From assembly GCA_001464765.1 (NCBI GenBank), contig LNDV01000010.1, positions 1 to 64,000 on the forward strand: DNA of 64,000 nucleotides, written 5' to 3'. Of the stretch, positions 44,118 through 52,868 are shown piece by piece. A model generated the notes under the pieces. It saw nothing but the letters and a program-made list of their open reading frames with translations, was not told the DNA's origin and did no database searches. A program made the translations under genes and the position numbers. Numbering within the stretch: the first letter of the stretch is position 1; the number at the start of each line of letters is the position of its first letter. The stretch comes from Betaproteobacteria bacterium Ga0077526. Lineage in GTDB: Bacteria; Pseudomonadota; Gammaproteobacteria; Burkholderiales; Ga0077523.

Positions 44118-45868
44118 GCTTTCGGGTCCGCATCAATCTGCTGATCACGGTGCTGACCGCATTGTTTGCGGCGGCCATGCTGAAGATCGTCATCGACGAT
44201 GCACGCCGTTCCATCCGTGAGGAAATGGAGGGGTCCAACCGCGTCACGCTGCAGCTGCTGTCCACCGTGATCCGCGACGCGCAGATTGTCGCGAAGCCGG
44301 AGGACGGCGAGCGCGTGCTGCTGGGCTTTCTGCGAGAACTCGGTCGCGTCCGGGCGCACGAGATCCAGCTGTTCGACGCGGAGGACAAGCTCCTCTACGG
44401 CTCGCCGCCTTCAGTCTACAAGGTGGGGCGTTCTGCGCCCGAGTGGTTCGTCCGCCTGGTGAAGCCCGAGATGCCGGTCATCAACCTGCCCGTGCATACC
44501 GGCACGATCACCGTGCTCGTGGACCCTTCGCGCTCCGTGGTCGACGCCTGGGACGACCTCCAGAACCTGCTGCTGCTGATCGCGATATTCCTCGTGGCCG
44601 TGAACGTGCTCGTGTTCTTTCTCATCGGCTGGTCTCTGCGACCCGTGAGCCTGATTCTCGAAGGGCTGCGGCGCATGGAGAAGGGCGAACATCACGTTCG
44701 CCTGCCGCGGATGCAGACGCCGGAGTTCGAGGCTATCCGCCACACGTTCAACGGCATGGCCGATGCGCTGGAGAAGAGTCTTGCGGAGAACCGCCGGCTT
44801 GCGCTGGTCGCGCAGCAGTCCGGCGACGCGATCGTGATCCTCGATCTCGAAGGGCGGGTGTCGTTCTGGAACCCGGCGGCCGAGCGGTTGTTCGGGTTCC
44901 CAGCCGCGGAGATCGTGGGCGAACCGGCGAGGCTCATCGTGCCGCACGCGCTCGTGAAGGAAGCCGAGGAGCATTCCGCGGCGCTCCGCGCGCGACGTAC
45001 GGTGGATCACGTGGAGACGCGCCGCCGCGGGCGCGACGGCAGATCGATCGACGTCGCGATGTCCGCGGCGCCGCTCACCGATCCGGCCACCGACGACGTG
45101 ATGGGCGAGATCTACTCCATGCGCGACATCACCGAACTCAAGCGTGCCCGTGAGGCCGAGGTCGAACTTGCACAGAATCGCCGTCTCACACAGCTGATCC
45201 AGAGTTCCCTCGAGGAAGAGCGCCGGACGATCGCCCGCGAACTCCACGACGAACTGGGTCAGTGCATCACGGCGGTCCGCACCATCGGAACGGTCATCGC
45301 GCAGCAGACCGAGCAGAATCAGCCGGAGGTGCATCGCAGCGCCAGGACCATCGTGGACGTGGCGGGCCGAATCTACGACAGCGTCCACGGCATCATCCGG
45401 CAACTGCGCCCGACCGCTCTCGATCATCTCGGACTGCGGGAGACCCTGGAGGAGGCCGTGGCCCAATGGCGCCTGCTGCATCCGTCCCTCGCATTCGAAC
45501 TTGCCGTGGACGGCGATGTCCAGGCACTGGGTGAGACGGTCAACATCACCGTCTACCGGATCGTGCAGGAGTGCATCAACAATGTGGTGAAGCACGCCCG
45601 GGCGCACCGCGTCAGCGTGGAGGTGACCCGCGAGCCCGGCGCCGGCGGGGAGACGCTGTCGGTGCGGGTCCGCGACGACGGACAGGGGCTGGTGGAGCCC
45701 GAGGCGGTGCGCGCCACCCGGTTCGGTGTGCTGGGCATGCGTGAACGTGCCGAGGCGCTCGGTGGAACATTCGATCTGCTGACGCCGGAGGGCGGTGGCG
45801 TGGAAGTCAAGGTGACGCTGCCGCTGGCCGAGCGCTCTGCCGAAGGCACAAGGAGAACGGGGGAATGA
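44114..45868 (+). CDS. membrane sensor histidine kinase, NarX/MoxY-like
   Basis: 584 residues from a GTG overlapping pip. Two membrane helices (about 7-25 and 152-175) bracket a periplasmic sensor region resembling the MoxY/LapD type. HAMP, then PAS (DAIVILDLEGRVSFWNPAAERLFG), follow. The HisKA_3 H-box is RRTIARELHDELGQCITAVRT, and the HATPase shows VQECINNVVKHARA, VRVRDDGQGL and FGVLGMRERAEALGG. It is coupled to a NarL-type regulator (ATGA). MoxYX-type pairs control PQQ-dependent methanol oxidation in Paracoccus, so a role in PQQ gene control is a reasonable inference. Confidence 0.87.
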   Translation: MSFRVRINLLITVLTALFAAAMLKIVIDDARRSIREEMEGSNRVTLQLLSTVIRDAQIVAKPEDGERVLLGFLRELGRVRAHEIQLFDAEDKLLYGSPPSVYKVGRSAPEWFVRLVKPEMPVINLPVHTGTITVLVDPSRSVVDAWDDLQNLLLLIAIFLVAVNVLVFFLIGWSLRPVSLILEGLRRMEKGEHHVRLPRMQTPEFEAIRHTFNGMADALEKSLAENRRLALVAQQSGDAIVILDLEGRVSFWNPAAERLFGFPAAEIVGEPARLIVPHALVKEAEEHSAALRARRTVDHVETRRRGRDGRSIDVAMSAAPLTDPATDDVMGEIYSMRDITELKRAREAEVELAQNRRLTQLIQSSLEEERRTIARELHDELGQCITAVRTIGTVIAQQTEQNQPEVHRSARTIVDVAGRIYDSVHGIIRQLRPTALDHLGLRETLEEAVAQWRLLHPSLAFELAVDGDVQALGETVNITVYRIVQECINNVVKHARAHRVSVEVTREPGAGGETLSVRVRDDGQGLVEPEAVRATRFGVLGMRERAEALGGTFDLLTPEGGGVEVKVTLPLAERSAEGTRRTGE

Positions 45869-46509
45869 CAGACGCGATCATCAAGGTCATGCTGGCGGAC
45901 GATCATGCCGTCGTCCGCATGGGATTCCGTCTCCTGCTCGATGCCTCGCCCGACATCCGGGTCGTGGCGGAAGTCGAGAGCGGCGAGGAGGCCGTGAAGC
46001 GGTTCCCGGAGGTGCGGCCGGACGTCCTCGTGCTGGACCTGTCCATGCCCGGCATTGGCGGTCTGGAGGCCGTGTCCCGCATCCTGGCCCGCGAATCCAC
46101 CGCCCGCATCCTGGTACTGACCGCCCACGAGGACGCCATGCACGCCAAGCGGGTGCTCAAGGCCGGGGCGCTCGGCTACCTGTCCAAGCGCGGGGCGGCC
46201 GAGGAACTGATCCAGGCGATTCGCATGGTCCGCCAGGGGAGGACCTTCCTGGAGCCGGCCATCGCCCAGCAGATGGCCGTCCAGCAATTGTCCGGCGAGC
46301 GCAGTCCGGTAGAAACGCTGTCCGAAAAGGAATTCAAGGTGTTCCTGGCGCTGGCAAAGGGTCAGAGCGTGGCGGATATCGCCCAGGTGATGTCCCTGAG
46401 CCCCCGGACCATCGGTACCCACCTCTACAACATCAAGCAGAAACTCGGGGCGGCCAACTCGGCCGAACTGGCGATTGTTGCGATGCGACATGGATTGATG
46501 GACCCCTGA
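45865..46509 (+). CDS. NarL/FixJ-family response regulator
   Basis: 214 residues. The receiver domain has MLADDHAVVRMGF, the phospho-acceptor Asp in VLVLDLSMPGIGG, LTAHED and LSKRG. The LuxR-type helix-turn-helix follows (LSEKEFKVFLALAKGQSVADIAQVMSLSPRTIGTHLYNIKQKLGA). It is coupled to the kinase upstream. A palindromic element lies just after its stop, followed by pqqA copy 2, so an effect on that gene is plausible. Confidence 0.92.
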   Translation: MTDAIIKVMLADDHAVVRMGFRLLLDASPDIRVVAEVESGEEAVKRFPEVRPDVLVLDLSMPGIGGLEAVSRILARESTARILVLTAHEDAMHAKRVLKAGALGYLSKRGAAEELIQAIRMVRQGRTFLEPAIAQQMAVQQLSGERSPVETLSEKEFKVFLALAKGQSVADIAQVMSLSPRTIGTHLYNIKQKLGAANSAELAIVAMRHGLMDP

Positions 46510-46519
46510 GCGTCGGGCT

Positions 46520-46538
46520 TCTCATGAAAATCATTAGG
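46520..46538. promoter_or_regulatory. operator candidate upstream of pqqA copy 2
   Basis: TCTCATGAAAATCATTAGG is identical over 15 bases to the complement of the palindrome at 41257-41275, and differs in only two of the last four bases. It lies 11 bases after the response regulator stop and 115 bases before pqqA copy 2. It matches the E. coli Fur consensus at 13 of 19 positions, so Fur control is one reading. Confidence 0.55.
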
Positions 46539-46653
46539 CGCGATTCAGTGTTTTGCGCTGTTGCGTGGCGGGGTGGATCGGGAGAATGCAGAGCATCCGA
46601 GGCGACTCGGTAGCAAGCCGAACTCCCCGAAACTCACCGACAGGACTACGACC

Positions 46654-46725
46654 ATGTGGAACAAGCCCGAGTACACCGAAATGCGTTTTGGCTTCGAAGT
46701 CACGATGTACATCGCGAACCGCTAA
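46654..46725 (+). CDS. pqqA2: second PQQ precursor peptide PqqA (copy 2, orphan)
   Basis: 23 residues identical to PqqA copy 1, with the EVTMY motif (Glu15, Tyr19). The DNA differs at four synonymous sites (CCC, TTT, TTC and GCG codons), so it is an old or conserved duplication. The ribosome binding site is weaker (CAGGACT) than copy 1. A strong terminator follows 21 bases after the stop, making it a short monocistronic unit between a two-component system and a PqqU-like receptor. It would supply extra precursor to PqqBCDE. Confidence 0.93.
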   Translation: MWNKPEYTEMRFGFEVTMYIANR

Positions 46726-46746
46726 TTCGCGAAGACTCGAAGTAGT

Positions 46747-46775
46747 AAAAAGGGCCGCCACGAGCGGCCCTTTTT
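46747..46775 (+). terminator. intrinsic terminator of pqqA copy 2
   Basis: A perfect 12-base stem AAAAAGGGCCGC/GCGGCCCTTTTT with a CACGA loop ends in five T and TGCGTTT. It isolates pqqA copy 2 from the receptor gene that starts at 46880. Confidence 0.9.
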
Positions 46776-46879
46776 GCGTTTCCCCCGATACAATCCGCGC
46801 CTTTCCCGGGCCGCCGGTGGCCCGAACGGAGTGCTCCCGACCAGGTGGGCGCCCGAAAACAGACAAGTTGGAGACGTTC

Positions 46880-49057
46880 ATGAATCTGCCGCAAACGGCC
46901 GTCAGAGCCGCTTTCCCCTTTCGCACGATCGTTCTGGCGCTGGCCCCGGTCCTTGCCGGTATCGCCCAGGCCCAGGAAACGATCCGCTCGGCCCCTGTCG
47001 TTGTGAGCGGAACGCGCGTCGAACGATCCAGTTTCGATCTGCCCATGTCCATCGACCAGATATCGGGCGACCAGTTGCGGGACGGCCGGGCAGGGGTGAA
47101 TCTCTCGGAAACGCTCTCTCTGATTCCGGGGGTGGTCGCGAACAACCGGCAGAACTACGCACAGGACCTGCAGATTTCCATCCGCGGGTTCGGATCCCGG
47201 TCGACGTTCGGTGTGCGCGGAGTCCGACTATACGCAGACGGGATCCCCCTCACGATGCCTGACGGGCAAGGTCAGGCGGCGAACATCGATCTCATGACGG
47301 CGAAGAGCATTGAGGTCCTGCGCGGGCCCTTCTCGGCGTTGTACGGCAACTCCTCCGGCGGCGTGATCAGCGCCTTCACCGAGGACGGACCCCAGCGTTT
47401 CACAGTCAATCCGTACTTTTCCGTCGGAAGCTACGACAGCACCAAGTTCGGCGTGCGGATGGGCGGCACGAGCGGCATCGTCAATTTCACGTTCAACATG
47501 TCGCGCTTCGATACCCAGGGCTATCGGGACTGGAGCGCCGCGACGCGCGACACGGCCAACGCCAAGCTGACCATCACGCCGGACGACTACTCCAAGGTCA
47601 CGGTCGTGATGAACTACCTCATGCAGCCGGAAACGCAGGACCCGCAGGGCCTCACCCGTGCGCAGTACGACCAGAATCCGACTCAGGTCGGCGTCGTGAG
47701 CGGCACCCTGACGTCCCGCGACTATGGGGTGCGCAAGAGCATCGACAACATGCAGGCGGGTGCCGTCTATGAGCGGAGAATCACCGCGTCGGACACGTTG
47801 CGAGCCATGGTGTACGCAGGCGACCGGCAGGTCACTCAGTACCTCGGGCTCACCATTGGCGCCCAGGGCGCGCCTCGCAGCGGCGGCGGCGTGATCGACC
47901 TCGATCGCCAGTTCTCGGGTGTCGACCTGCGCTGGACCCACCGCAACGAGATCGCGAACATGCCGGTCAACGTCACGGCGGGTCTCAATTACGACCAGCA
48001 GGAAGAGGCGCGCAAGGGATTCGAGAATTTCATCGGGACGCGACTGGGTGTCACCGGCAACCTGCGACGCGACGAGACCAACACGGTTCGCAATTTCGAC
48101 CAGTACGTCCAGGGTGAACTGGGCGTCACTTCCCAGCTGTCGGTGTCGGCCGGCATCCGCCGCAGCTCGGTCAGGTTCTCGTCGAAGGACCGCTTCATCA
48201 CGGGCGGTAACCCGGATGACAGCGGCAGCCTCACCTTCAGCAAGATCACCCCGGTGGCGGGCGTCCTGTACAAGGTCTCTCCGGTCCTGCACACCTACGC
48301 CAGTGTCGGTCGAGGCTTCGAGACCCCCACGTTTGCGGAGCTTGCGTACCGCACCTCCGATGCCGCAGGCGCCGGGATCAACACGGACCTGAAGCCCAAC
48401 ACGACCACCAATCTCGAACTGGGCATGAAGACCTTCGTCGGCAACGACACGCGCATCAATGCGGCAGTGTTCCAGGCGAAGTCGGACAACGAGATCACGA
48501 CACTCACGAACACTGGTGGTCGCGCCGTGTTCCAGAACGTGGGCAAGACAACCCGGCACGGGCTGGAACTGTCCGTGGACAGCCGGCTGCCGTCGGGCAT
48601 CTACGGGCTGGCGGCCTTCACCTACGTGAGCGCGAAGTTCGACCAGTCGTTCAGCACCTGCGAGGTCACGCTATGTCCGGGGACCAATCCTCGCGCCCCC
48701 GTCTCAGCCGGCAGCAGGATTCCTGGCGTCCCGGCCTACAGCGTGTACGGTGAGGTGGGTTGGAGGGACATGCTGGTCGAAGGGCTCAGCGCTGCACTCG
48801 AAGCCCGTCGGGTCGGCCGCGTCTACGTGAACGACCGCAATACTGAAGCCGCCGATTCCTACAACCTGTTCAGCGCCCGGATCGGCATGACGGTGCCGGT
48901 GGGCGGAGTGACGGTCACGGGCTTCGCACGTATCGACAATCTGTTCGACACGAAGTACGTCGGCTCGGTCATCGTGAACGAGGCGAGCCGTCGGTTCTAC
49001 GAGCCGAGTCCCGGACGGAACATCCTCATCGGGATGTCCGCTTCCGTTCCGTTCTAG
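46880..49057 (+). CDS. pqqU: TonB-dependent receptor, PqqU (YncD)-like, probable PQQ importer
   Basis: 725 residues from ATG 46880 with GGAG six bases upstream. The signal peptide is RTIVLALAPVLAGIAQAQ. The plug shows SGTRVERSSFDLPMSI, NRQNYAQDLQISIRGFGSRS and MPDGQGQAANIDL, followed by VLRGPFSALYGNSSGG. The barrel ends DNLFDTKYVGSVIVNE and YEPSPGRN. As I recall E. coli YncD, since renamed PqqU for its role in PQQ uptake, it has near-identical versions of these blocks. Its place beside pqqA copy 2 supports PQQ as the ligand. The last four bases overlap the convergent receptor gene. Confidence 0.85.
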   Translation: MNLPQTAVRAAFPFRTIVLALAPVLAGIAQAQETIRSAPVVVSGTRVERSSFDLPMSIDQISGDQLRDGRAGVNLSETLSLIPGVVANNRQNYAQDLQISIRGFGSRSTFGVRGVRLYADGIPLTMPDGQGQAANIDLMTAKSIEVLRGPFSALYGNSSGGVISAFTEDGPQRFTVNPYFSVGSYDSTKFGVRMGGTSGIVNFTFNMSRFDTQGYRDWSAATRDTANAKLTITPDDYSKVTVVMNYLMQPETQDPQGLTRAQYDQNPTQVGVVSGTLTSRDYGVRKSIDNMQAGAVYERRITASDTLRAMVYAGDRQVTQYLGLTIGAQGAPRSGGGVIDLDRQFSGVDLRWTHRNEIANMPVNVTAGLNYDQQEEARKGFENFIGTRLGVTGNLRRDETNTVRNFDQYVQGELGVTSQLSVSAGIRRSSVRFSSKDRFITGGNPDDSGSLTFSKITPVAGVLYKVSPVLHTYASVGRGFETPTFAELAYRTSDAAGAGINTDLKPNTTTNLELGMKTFVGNDTRINAAVFQAKSDNEITTLTNTGGRAVFQNVGKTTRHGLELSVDSRLPSGIYGLAAFTYVSAKFDQSFSTCEVTLCPGTNPRAPVSAGSRIPGVPAYSVYGEVGWRDMLVEGLSAALEARRVGRVYVNDRNTEAADSYNLFSARIGMTVPVGGVTVTGFARIDNLFDTKYVGSVIVNEASRRFYEPSPGRNILIGMSASVPF

Positions 49058-51447
49058 GAAACGTTCGGGCAGGTCGTGCGGGCCTGCTCGAAGGGTCCGC
49101 TGATCGGAATGATGCAGAAGCGGGGCGCGTGAGCGCCCCGCTTGCGATCGTCCGGGGTCGACGTTGGCGTCGTCCCCATGTCATACCGCACGCCGACCCA
49201 AAGCCCTCTCGGGGCGCCCACGCCATAGAACGGTTCCGAGAACGCCGAGCCCGGCGTGTAGGAGCCGCCCGGAAAGAAGTTCTCTCCGAGGATGCCGAAG
49301 TTCTCATAGCGCCGGTTGAACAAGTTGTTCACCCGCGCGAACACGAGCCAGTTGCGGGACAGCCGATAGCGCGTGTCGAAGTTGAAGATGTAGTAGGCGC
49401 CGGACTTGCCGTGGAGGTCCTGGTTGTTCTCGTCTCCCCGAAGGTACATCCCCGAGCTGTAGACCACGTTGCCGCCCAATGACCAGGCATCCGTGGCGGC
49501 GTAGTCGGCGCGCACCTTGAAGAGGTTCTCCGGGATGTTCGGCAGGCGGTTGCCCTTCGACACCTGGATCTCGTTCGCCTCGGTGTCGCCGTTGAGGTCG
49601 GCGGCAGACGAGTTGTTGGGGCTGTTCAGCACGAACGGCGTCTGGAACGTGGCGCGCATGAACGTGTAGTTCGCAGACAGCGTCACACGGTGCAGACGAA
49701 CGCTGCCACCGAGTTCCACGCCCTGGCGGCGCGTGTTGCCGACGTTATCGAAGTAGCCGCGCGTAGAGATCTGCGAGGAGATGAACTGGATGTCGTCGCG
49801 CAGATCGGTGCGGAAGATGGCCACGTTGAAGGACGCCTTGCTGTCGCCCGCGCGCGCACCGATCTCGTAGGTGCGGCTGATGACGGGCTTCAGCGGCGGG
49901 TCGGCGAGGAACGCATTGGGCAGCGGGCAGGGCGCGTTCTCGTCCGCACAGGTGAGTTCCACCGGTGTCGGCGCACGCATGCCTTCGCTGAAGTTCGCGT
50001 AAGTGGTGTAGTTCGCGATGGGCGAGTAGGTGACGCCGAGGGCGGGATTGAAGCGCGTGAACGTGTGATCGCCGTTCACGGCCGGGTTCTGACCGGAGCG
50101 GTCCTCGACCTTCACGTTCGCACGATTCAGGCGGCCCGACACGGTGAATGCGAGCCGGTCGGTGACGGACAGGGTGTCGGTCAGGTACAGGCCCAGGTAG
50201 CGGTTCTTTCCCTTCACCGCGGTGTTGAGTTCGAAGTCTTCGAGCGGGACGTTGGTGCCCCGAGTGCCGTCGAAGTCCGCATCCTGCTCGAACTGACGGT
50301 AGTTGGTGATGCCGGCATCCAGGCTGGTGCCGACGGCCAGCTGGTTGTCCATGGCGCCCACGCGACCGAGGTAGGACAGCTGCGCCGTCATCCCGAAAGC
50401 ATTCTGGCGGAGAGAACTGGAATCGTTGGACCCCTGCGCTTCCTTGCCGGGGTCGCCGGGCAGAAGAAGACAGTCGGCGGGCACGTCCTCGCAGACGTCG
50501 TTGACGTTGCTCGCGAAGGAGTCCTGACGCTTGCGGCGAAGGTAGGCATTGCCGGAGAAAAGCAGCGTGTCGTTGATGAAATGGCTCAGGCGCGCGTTGA
50601 TCATCGCGAGCGCGTTCTTCGTCCGGTCCGGCCACGTGTAGGCCTGGCGCCGGTTGCCGAGGAACGAACGGGGCAGCGCCTGCGTGCCTTCGAGCTTGTT
50701 GTTTGCCGTCGTGAAGGACACATCGAAGTCGGTGACGCCGTCCTGGTAGCCGACCTTCGCGAAGAGATTCGCCAGTCGGCTCGGCGAGTAATCGCGCCAG
50801 CCGTCTTCCTTCAGGTAATTGCCTGTCACGAAATAGTCGACCTTCTCGCCATGCCCGCCCCACTCGAATGAGCCTGCCTTGCGGCCGTGGGACCCGGCCC
50901 AGGTGGAGGCCGTGAATCCCGGATACTGAAAGCCGGACTTGGTGTTGATGGCGAGGGAACCGCCGAGCGTGTTCAGACCGAACTGCGGATTCGAACCCGG
51001 CATGATCGTGATGCTGGAGATGGCCGATTGCGGCACCAGATCCCAGCTGACGGCGTCGCCGAAGGACTCGTTGATTCGCACGCCGTCCTGGAACACCGAC
51101 AGTCCCTGAGGCAGGCCGAGCAGATGCGAGGCCGTGAAGCCGCGGAAGTTGACGTCCGGCTGGAAGGGGTTGGCCTGCGCGGAATTGAGATTGACGCTGG
51201 AGGTATTGCTCTCCAGGAACTCGGTGATGTCACCGGCGCGCTGGCGACCGATGTCTTCGCTCTGGATCACCTGAATGTTGGCCGGGACCTTTCGCTTGGG
51301 CAGGCCAAGTGCGGGCAGGGGCGTGGTACCGACCACCTCCACCTTAGGGGCCTCGAGATCGGTGGCGCGGTTCTGGGCGGCGGCAGGCATGCCGATGCCC
51401 GCGGCGAGGCCCACGACCGCGATCGCGTGGCCGAAATGCAGATTCAT
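49054..51447 (-). CDS. TonB-dependent receptor, ligand unknown
   Basis: 797 residues from ATG 51447, with a good ribosome binding site (AGGGAGAAGG). The signal peptide is AIAVVGLAAGIGMPAAAQ. The plug shows LPKRKVPANIQVIQSEDIG, DVNFRGFTASHLLGLPQGLSVF, DGVRINESFGDAVSW and NPQFGLNTLGGSLAINTKSG. The barrel has extracellular loops with close Cys pairs (CEDVPADC, CADENAPC) and ends in a Cys-containing tail. It is not closely like the PqqU-type receptor. Because it shares the island with PQQ genes, a quinoprotein metal or cofactor is a candidate ligand, but this is inference only. Confidence 0.85.
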   Translation of the reverse strand: MNLHFGHAIAVVGLAAGIGMPAAAQNRATDLEAPKVEVVGTTPLPALGLPKRKVPANIQVIQSEDIGRQRAGDITEFLESNTSSVNLNSAQANPFQPDVNFRGFTASHLLGLPQGLSVFQDGVRINESFGDAVSWDLVPQSAISSITIMPGSNPQFGLNTLGGSLAINTKSGFQYPGFTASTWAGSHGRKAGSFEWGGHGEKVDYFVTGNYLKEDGWRDYSPSRLANLFAKVGYQDGVTDFDVSFTTANNKLEGTQALPRSFLGNRRQAYTWPDRTKNALAMINARLSHFINDTLLFSGNAYLRRKRQDSFASNVNDVCEDVPADCLLLPGDPGKEAQGSNDSSSLRQNAFGMTAQLSYLGRVGAMDNQLAVGTSLDAGITNYRQFEQDADFDGTRGTNVPLEDFELNTAVKGKNRYLGLYLTDTLSVTDRLAFTVSGRLNRANVKVEDRSGQNPAVNGDHTFTRFNPALGVTYSPIANYTTYANFSEGMRAPTPVELTCADENAPCPLPNAFLADPPLKPVISRTYEIGARAGDSKASFNVAIFRTDLRDDIQFISSQISTRGYFDNVGNTRRQGVELGGSVRLHRVTLSANYTFMRATFQTPFVLNSPNNSSAADLNGDTEANEIQVSKGNRLPNIPENLFKVRADYAATDAWSLGGNVVYSSGMYLRGDENNQDLHGKSGAYYIFNFDTRYRLSRNWLVFARVNNLFNRRYENFGILGENFFPGGSYTPGSAFSEPFYGVGAPRGLWVGVRYDMGTTPTSTPDDRKRGAHAPRFCIIPISGPFEQARTTCPNVS

Positions 51448-51633
51448 GACCCTTCTCCCTGTCTTGGATATGTTCTGGGGCCGGCAGGACGGATCGGGTA
51501 CCCCGGCCAGCGCGCGCGCATGGTAGGCCCGGGAAGAGTTCCTGTGAGTATTCCCGCAAAAATAAGGAAAAATTCCTGTTCCCTCGCCCATCGGACCGGG
51601 CACCCGCCCGGGTGCCGGGGGCAAAAGAGAATG

Positions 51634-52716
51634 TCAGGGTTGCTGCGGTGGGAGGGGGAAGGCTGCGCGCGGAGCGACCCCGGCGCGGAGGCGGATACGG
51701 ACGCGGGACCCGGTGGTGCACTCGGACAAGGCTGGGGCGAGCGCGAGGACGGTTGCCCCGTCCGGAAGCCGCAGCCGCAGCATCAGCGCGCTTCCGCGGA
51801 ATGCGCGTGAGGTGACTTCGGCCTCGACGTCGCCGCACGGGTCCAGTTCGACGTCGTCCGGTCGCAGAAGGACCTCTGCAGGGGCTCCGTCCCGGACCGA
51901 TGGTTCCCGGGCCGGCACGATCCCCAGCACGGTGCGGATTCCCTCCGGACCCCCGCGCCCGGCAAGCAACGCCCCGTCGCCGATGAACCGGGCGACGAAC
52001 CCGGAGGCCGGCGAGTCGTACAGCCCCGGTGCGGTGTCCCATTGCGCGAGCCGGCCTCGGTCCATCACGCCCACCACGTCGGCAAAGGCGAAGGCTTCGA
52101 ACTGGTCATGCGTCACGAGGATTGCCGCAGCCTTCTCGTGAAGCAGCACCTGGCGGACTTCGCCGGCGAGGCGCTCGCGCAGATCGCCGTCGAGACTCGA
52201 GAAGGGCTCGTCGAGAAGGACGAGCGGCGGTCGATTCGCCAGGGCGCGAGCCAGTGCCACCCTTTGCTGCTGACCGCCCGAGAGTTCATGCGGATACCGC
52301 CCTTGAAGGCCCTCGAGCCCCACCAGAGACAGCAGTTCCGCGACTCTCCTGCGCCGCCCTTCGGTGCCCTCTCGGGCGAGGCCGAAAGCGATGTTTGCCG
52401 CTACGTCGATGTGGGGAAACAGCGCGAAGTCCTGGAACACCATGCCGATGCGGCGGTGCTCGGGCGGCAAGGTCAGGCGCGGCCGCGACGCGGGCGCCCC
52501 TGCGAGATCGATGCTTCCGGCCTGGAGTGACTCGAAGCCGGCGATGAGTCGCAGCAACGTCGTCTTGCCGCAGCCAGATGGTCCCAGGAGCGCCGCGATC
52601 GCGCCCGGTGCGAGCGACAGGGACACATCGTCGAGTACGCGATGGGCGCCGAAGGCGTGGCTGACGTGTTCGACTGCCAGGATCGGTGCTGCGATGGCGG
52701 AGGATGCAGGTTGCAA
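51634..52716 (-). CDS. fbpC: ferric iron ABC transporter ATP-binding protein (FbpC-like)
   Basis: About 360 residues; the start is uncertain because no ATG lies near the conserved region, and TTG 52716 is assumed. Motifs are Walker A LGPSGCGKTTLLRLIAG, the Q-loop MVFQDFALFPHIDV, signature LSGGQQQRVALARALA, Walker B LVLLDEPFSSLD and the switch His in ILVTHDQ. A TOBE-like regulatory domain follows. Similarity is to FbpC/AfuC of the ferric and related ABC importers. It is divergent from the permease gene fbpB. Confidence 0.87.
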   Translation of the reverse strand: MQPASSAIAAPILAVEHVSHAFGAHRVLDDVSLSLAPGAIAALLGPSGCGKTTLLRLIAGFESLQAGSIDLAGAPASRPRLTLPPEHRRIGMVFQDFALFPHIDVAANIAFGLAREGTEGRRRRVAELLSLVGLEGLQGRYPHELSGGQQQRVALARALANRPPLVLLDEPFSSLDGDLRERLAGEVRQVLLHEKAAAILVTHDQFEAFAFADVVGVMDRGRLAQWDTAPGLYDSPASGFVARFIGDGALLAGRGGPEGIRTVLGIVPAREPSVRDGAPAEVLLRPDDVELDPCGDVEAEVTSRAFRGSALMLRLRLPDGATVLALAPALSECTTGSRVRIRLRAGVAPRAAFPLPPQQP

Positions 52717-52868
52717 GAGGCGTGCGGTTCCGTCGGGGAATTCGTCAGCGCAGTCGCGTCGCGTCCGCGCATGGGGATCGAATGATCGCGGAGGATTATC
52801 GCGGAACACGGGCCGGGTGCGACAGCCTGACCGTACAATCGGCCGCCTCGCCAAACCCGCATCCACGC

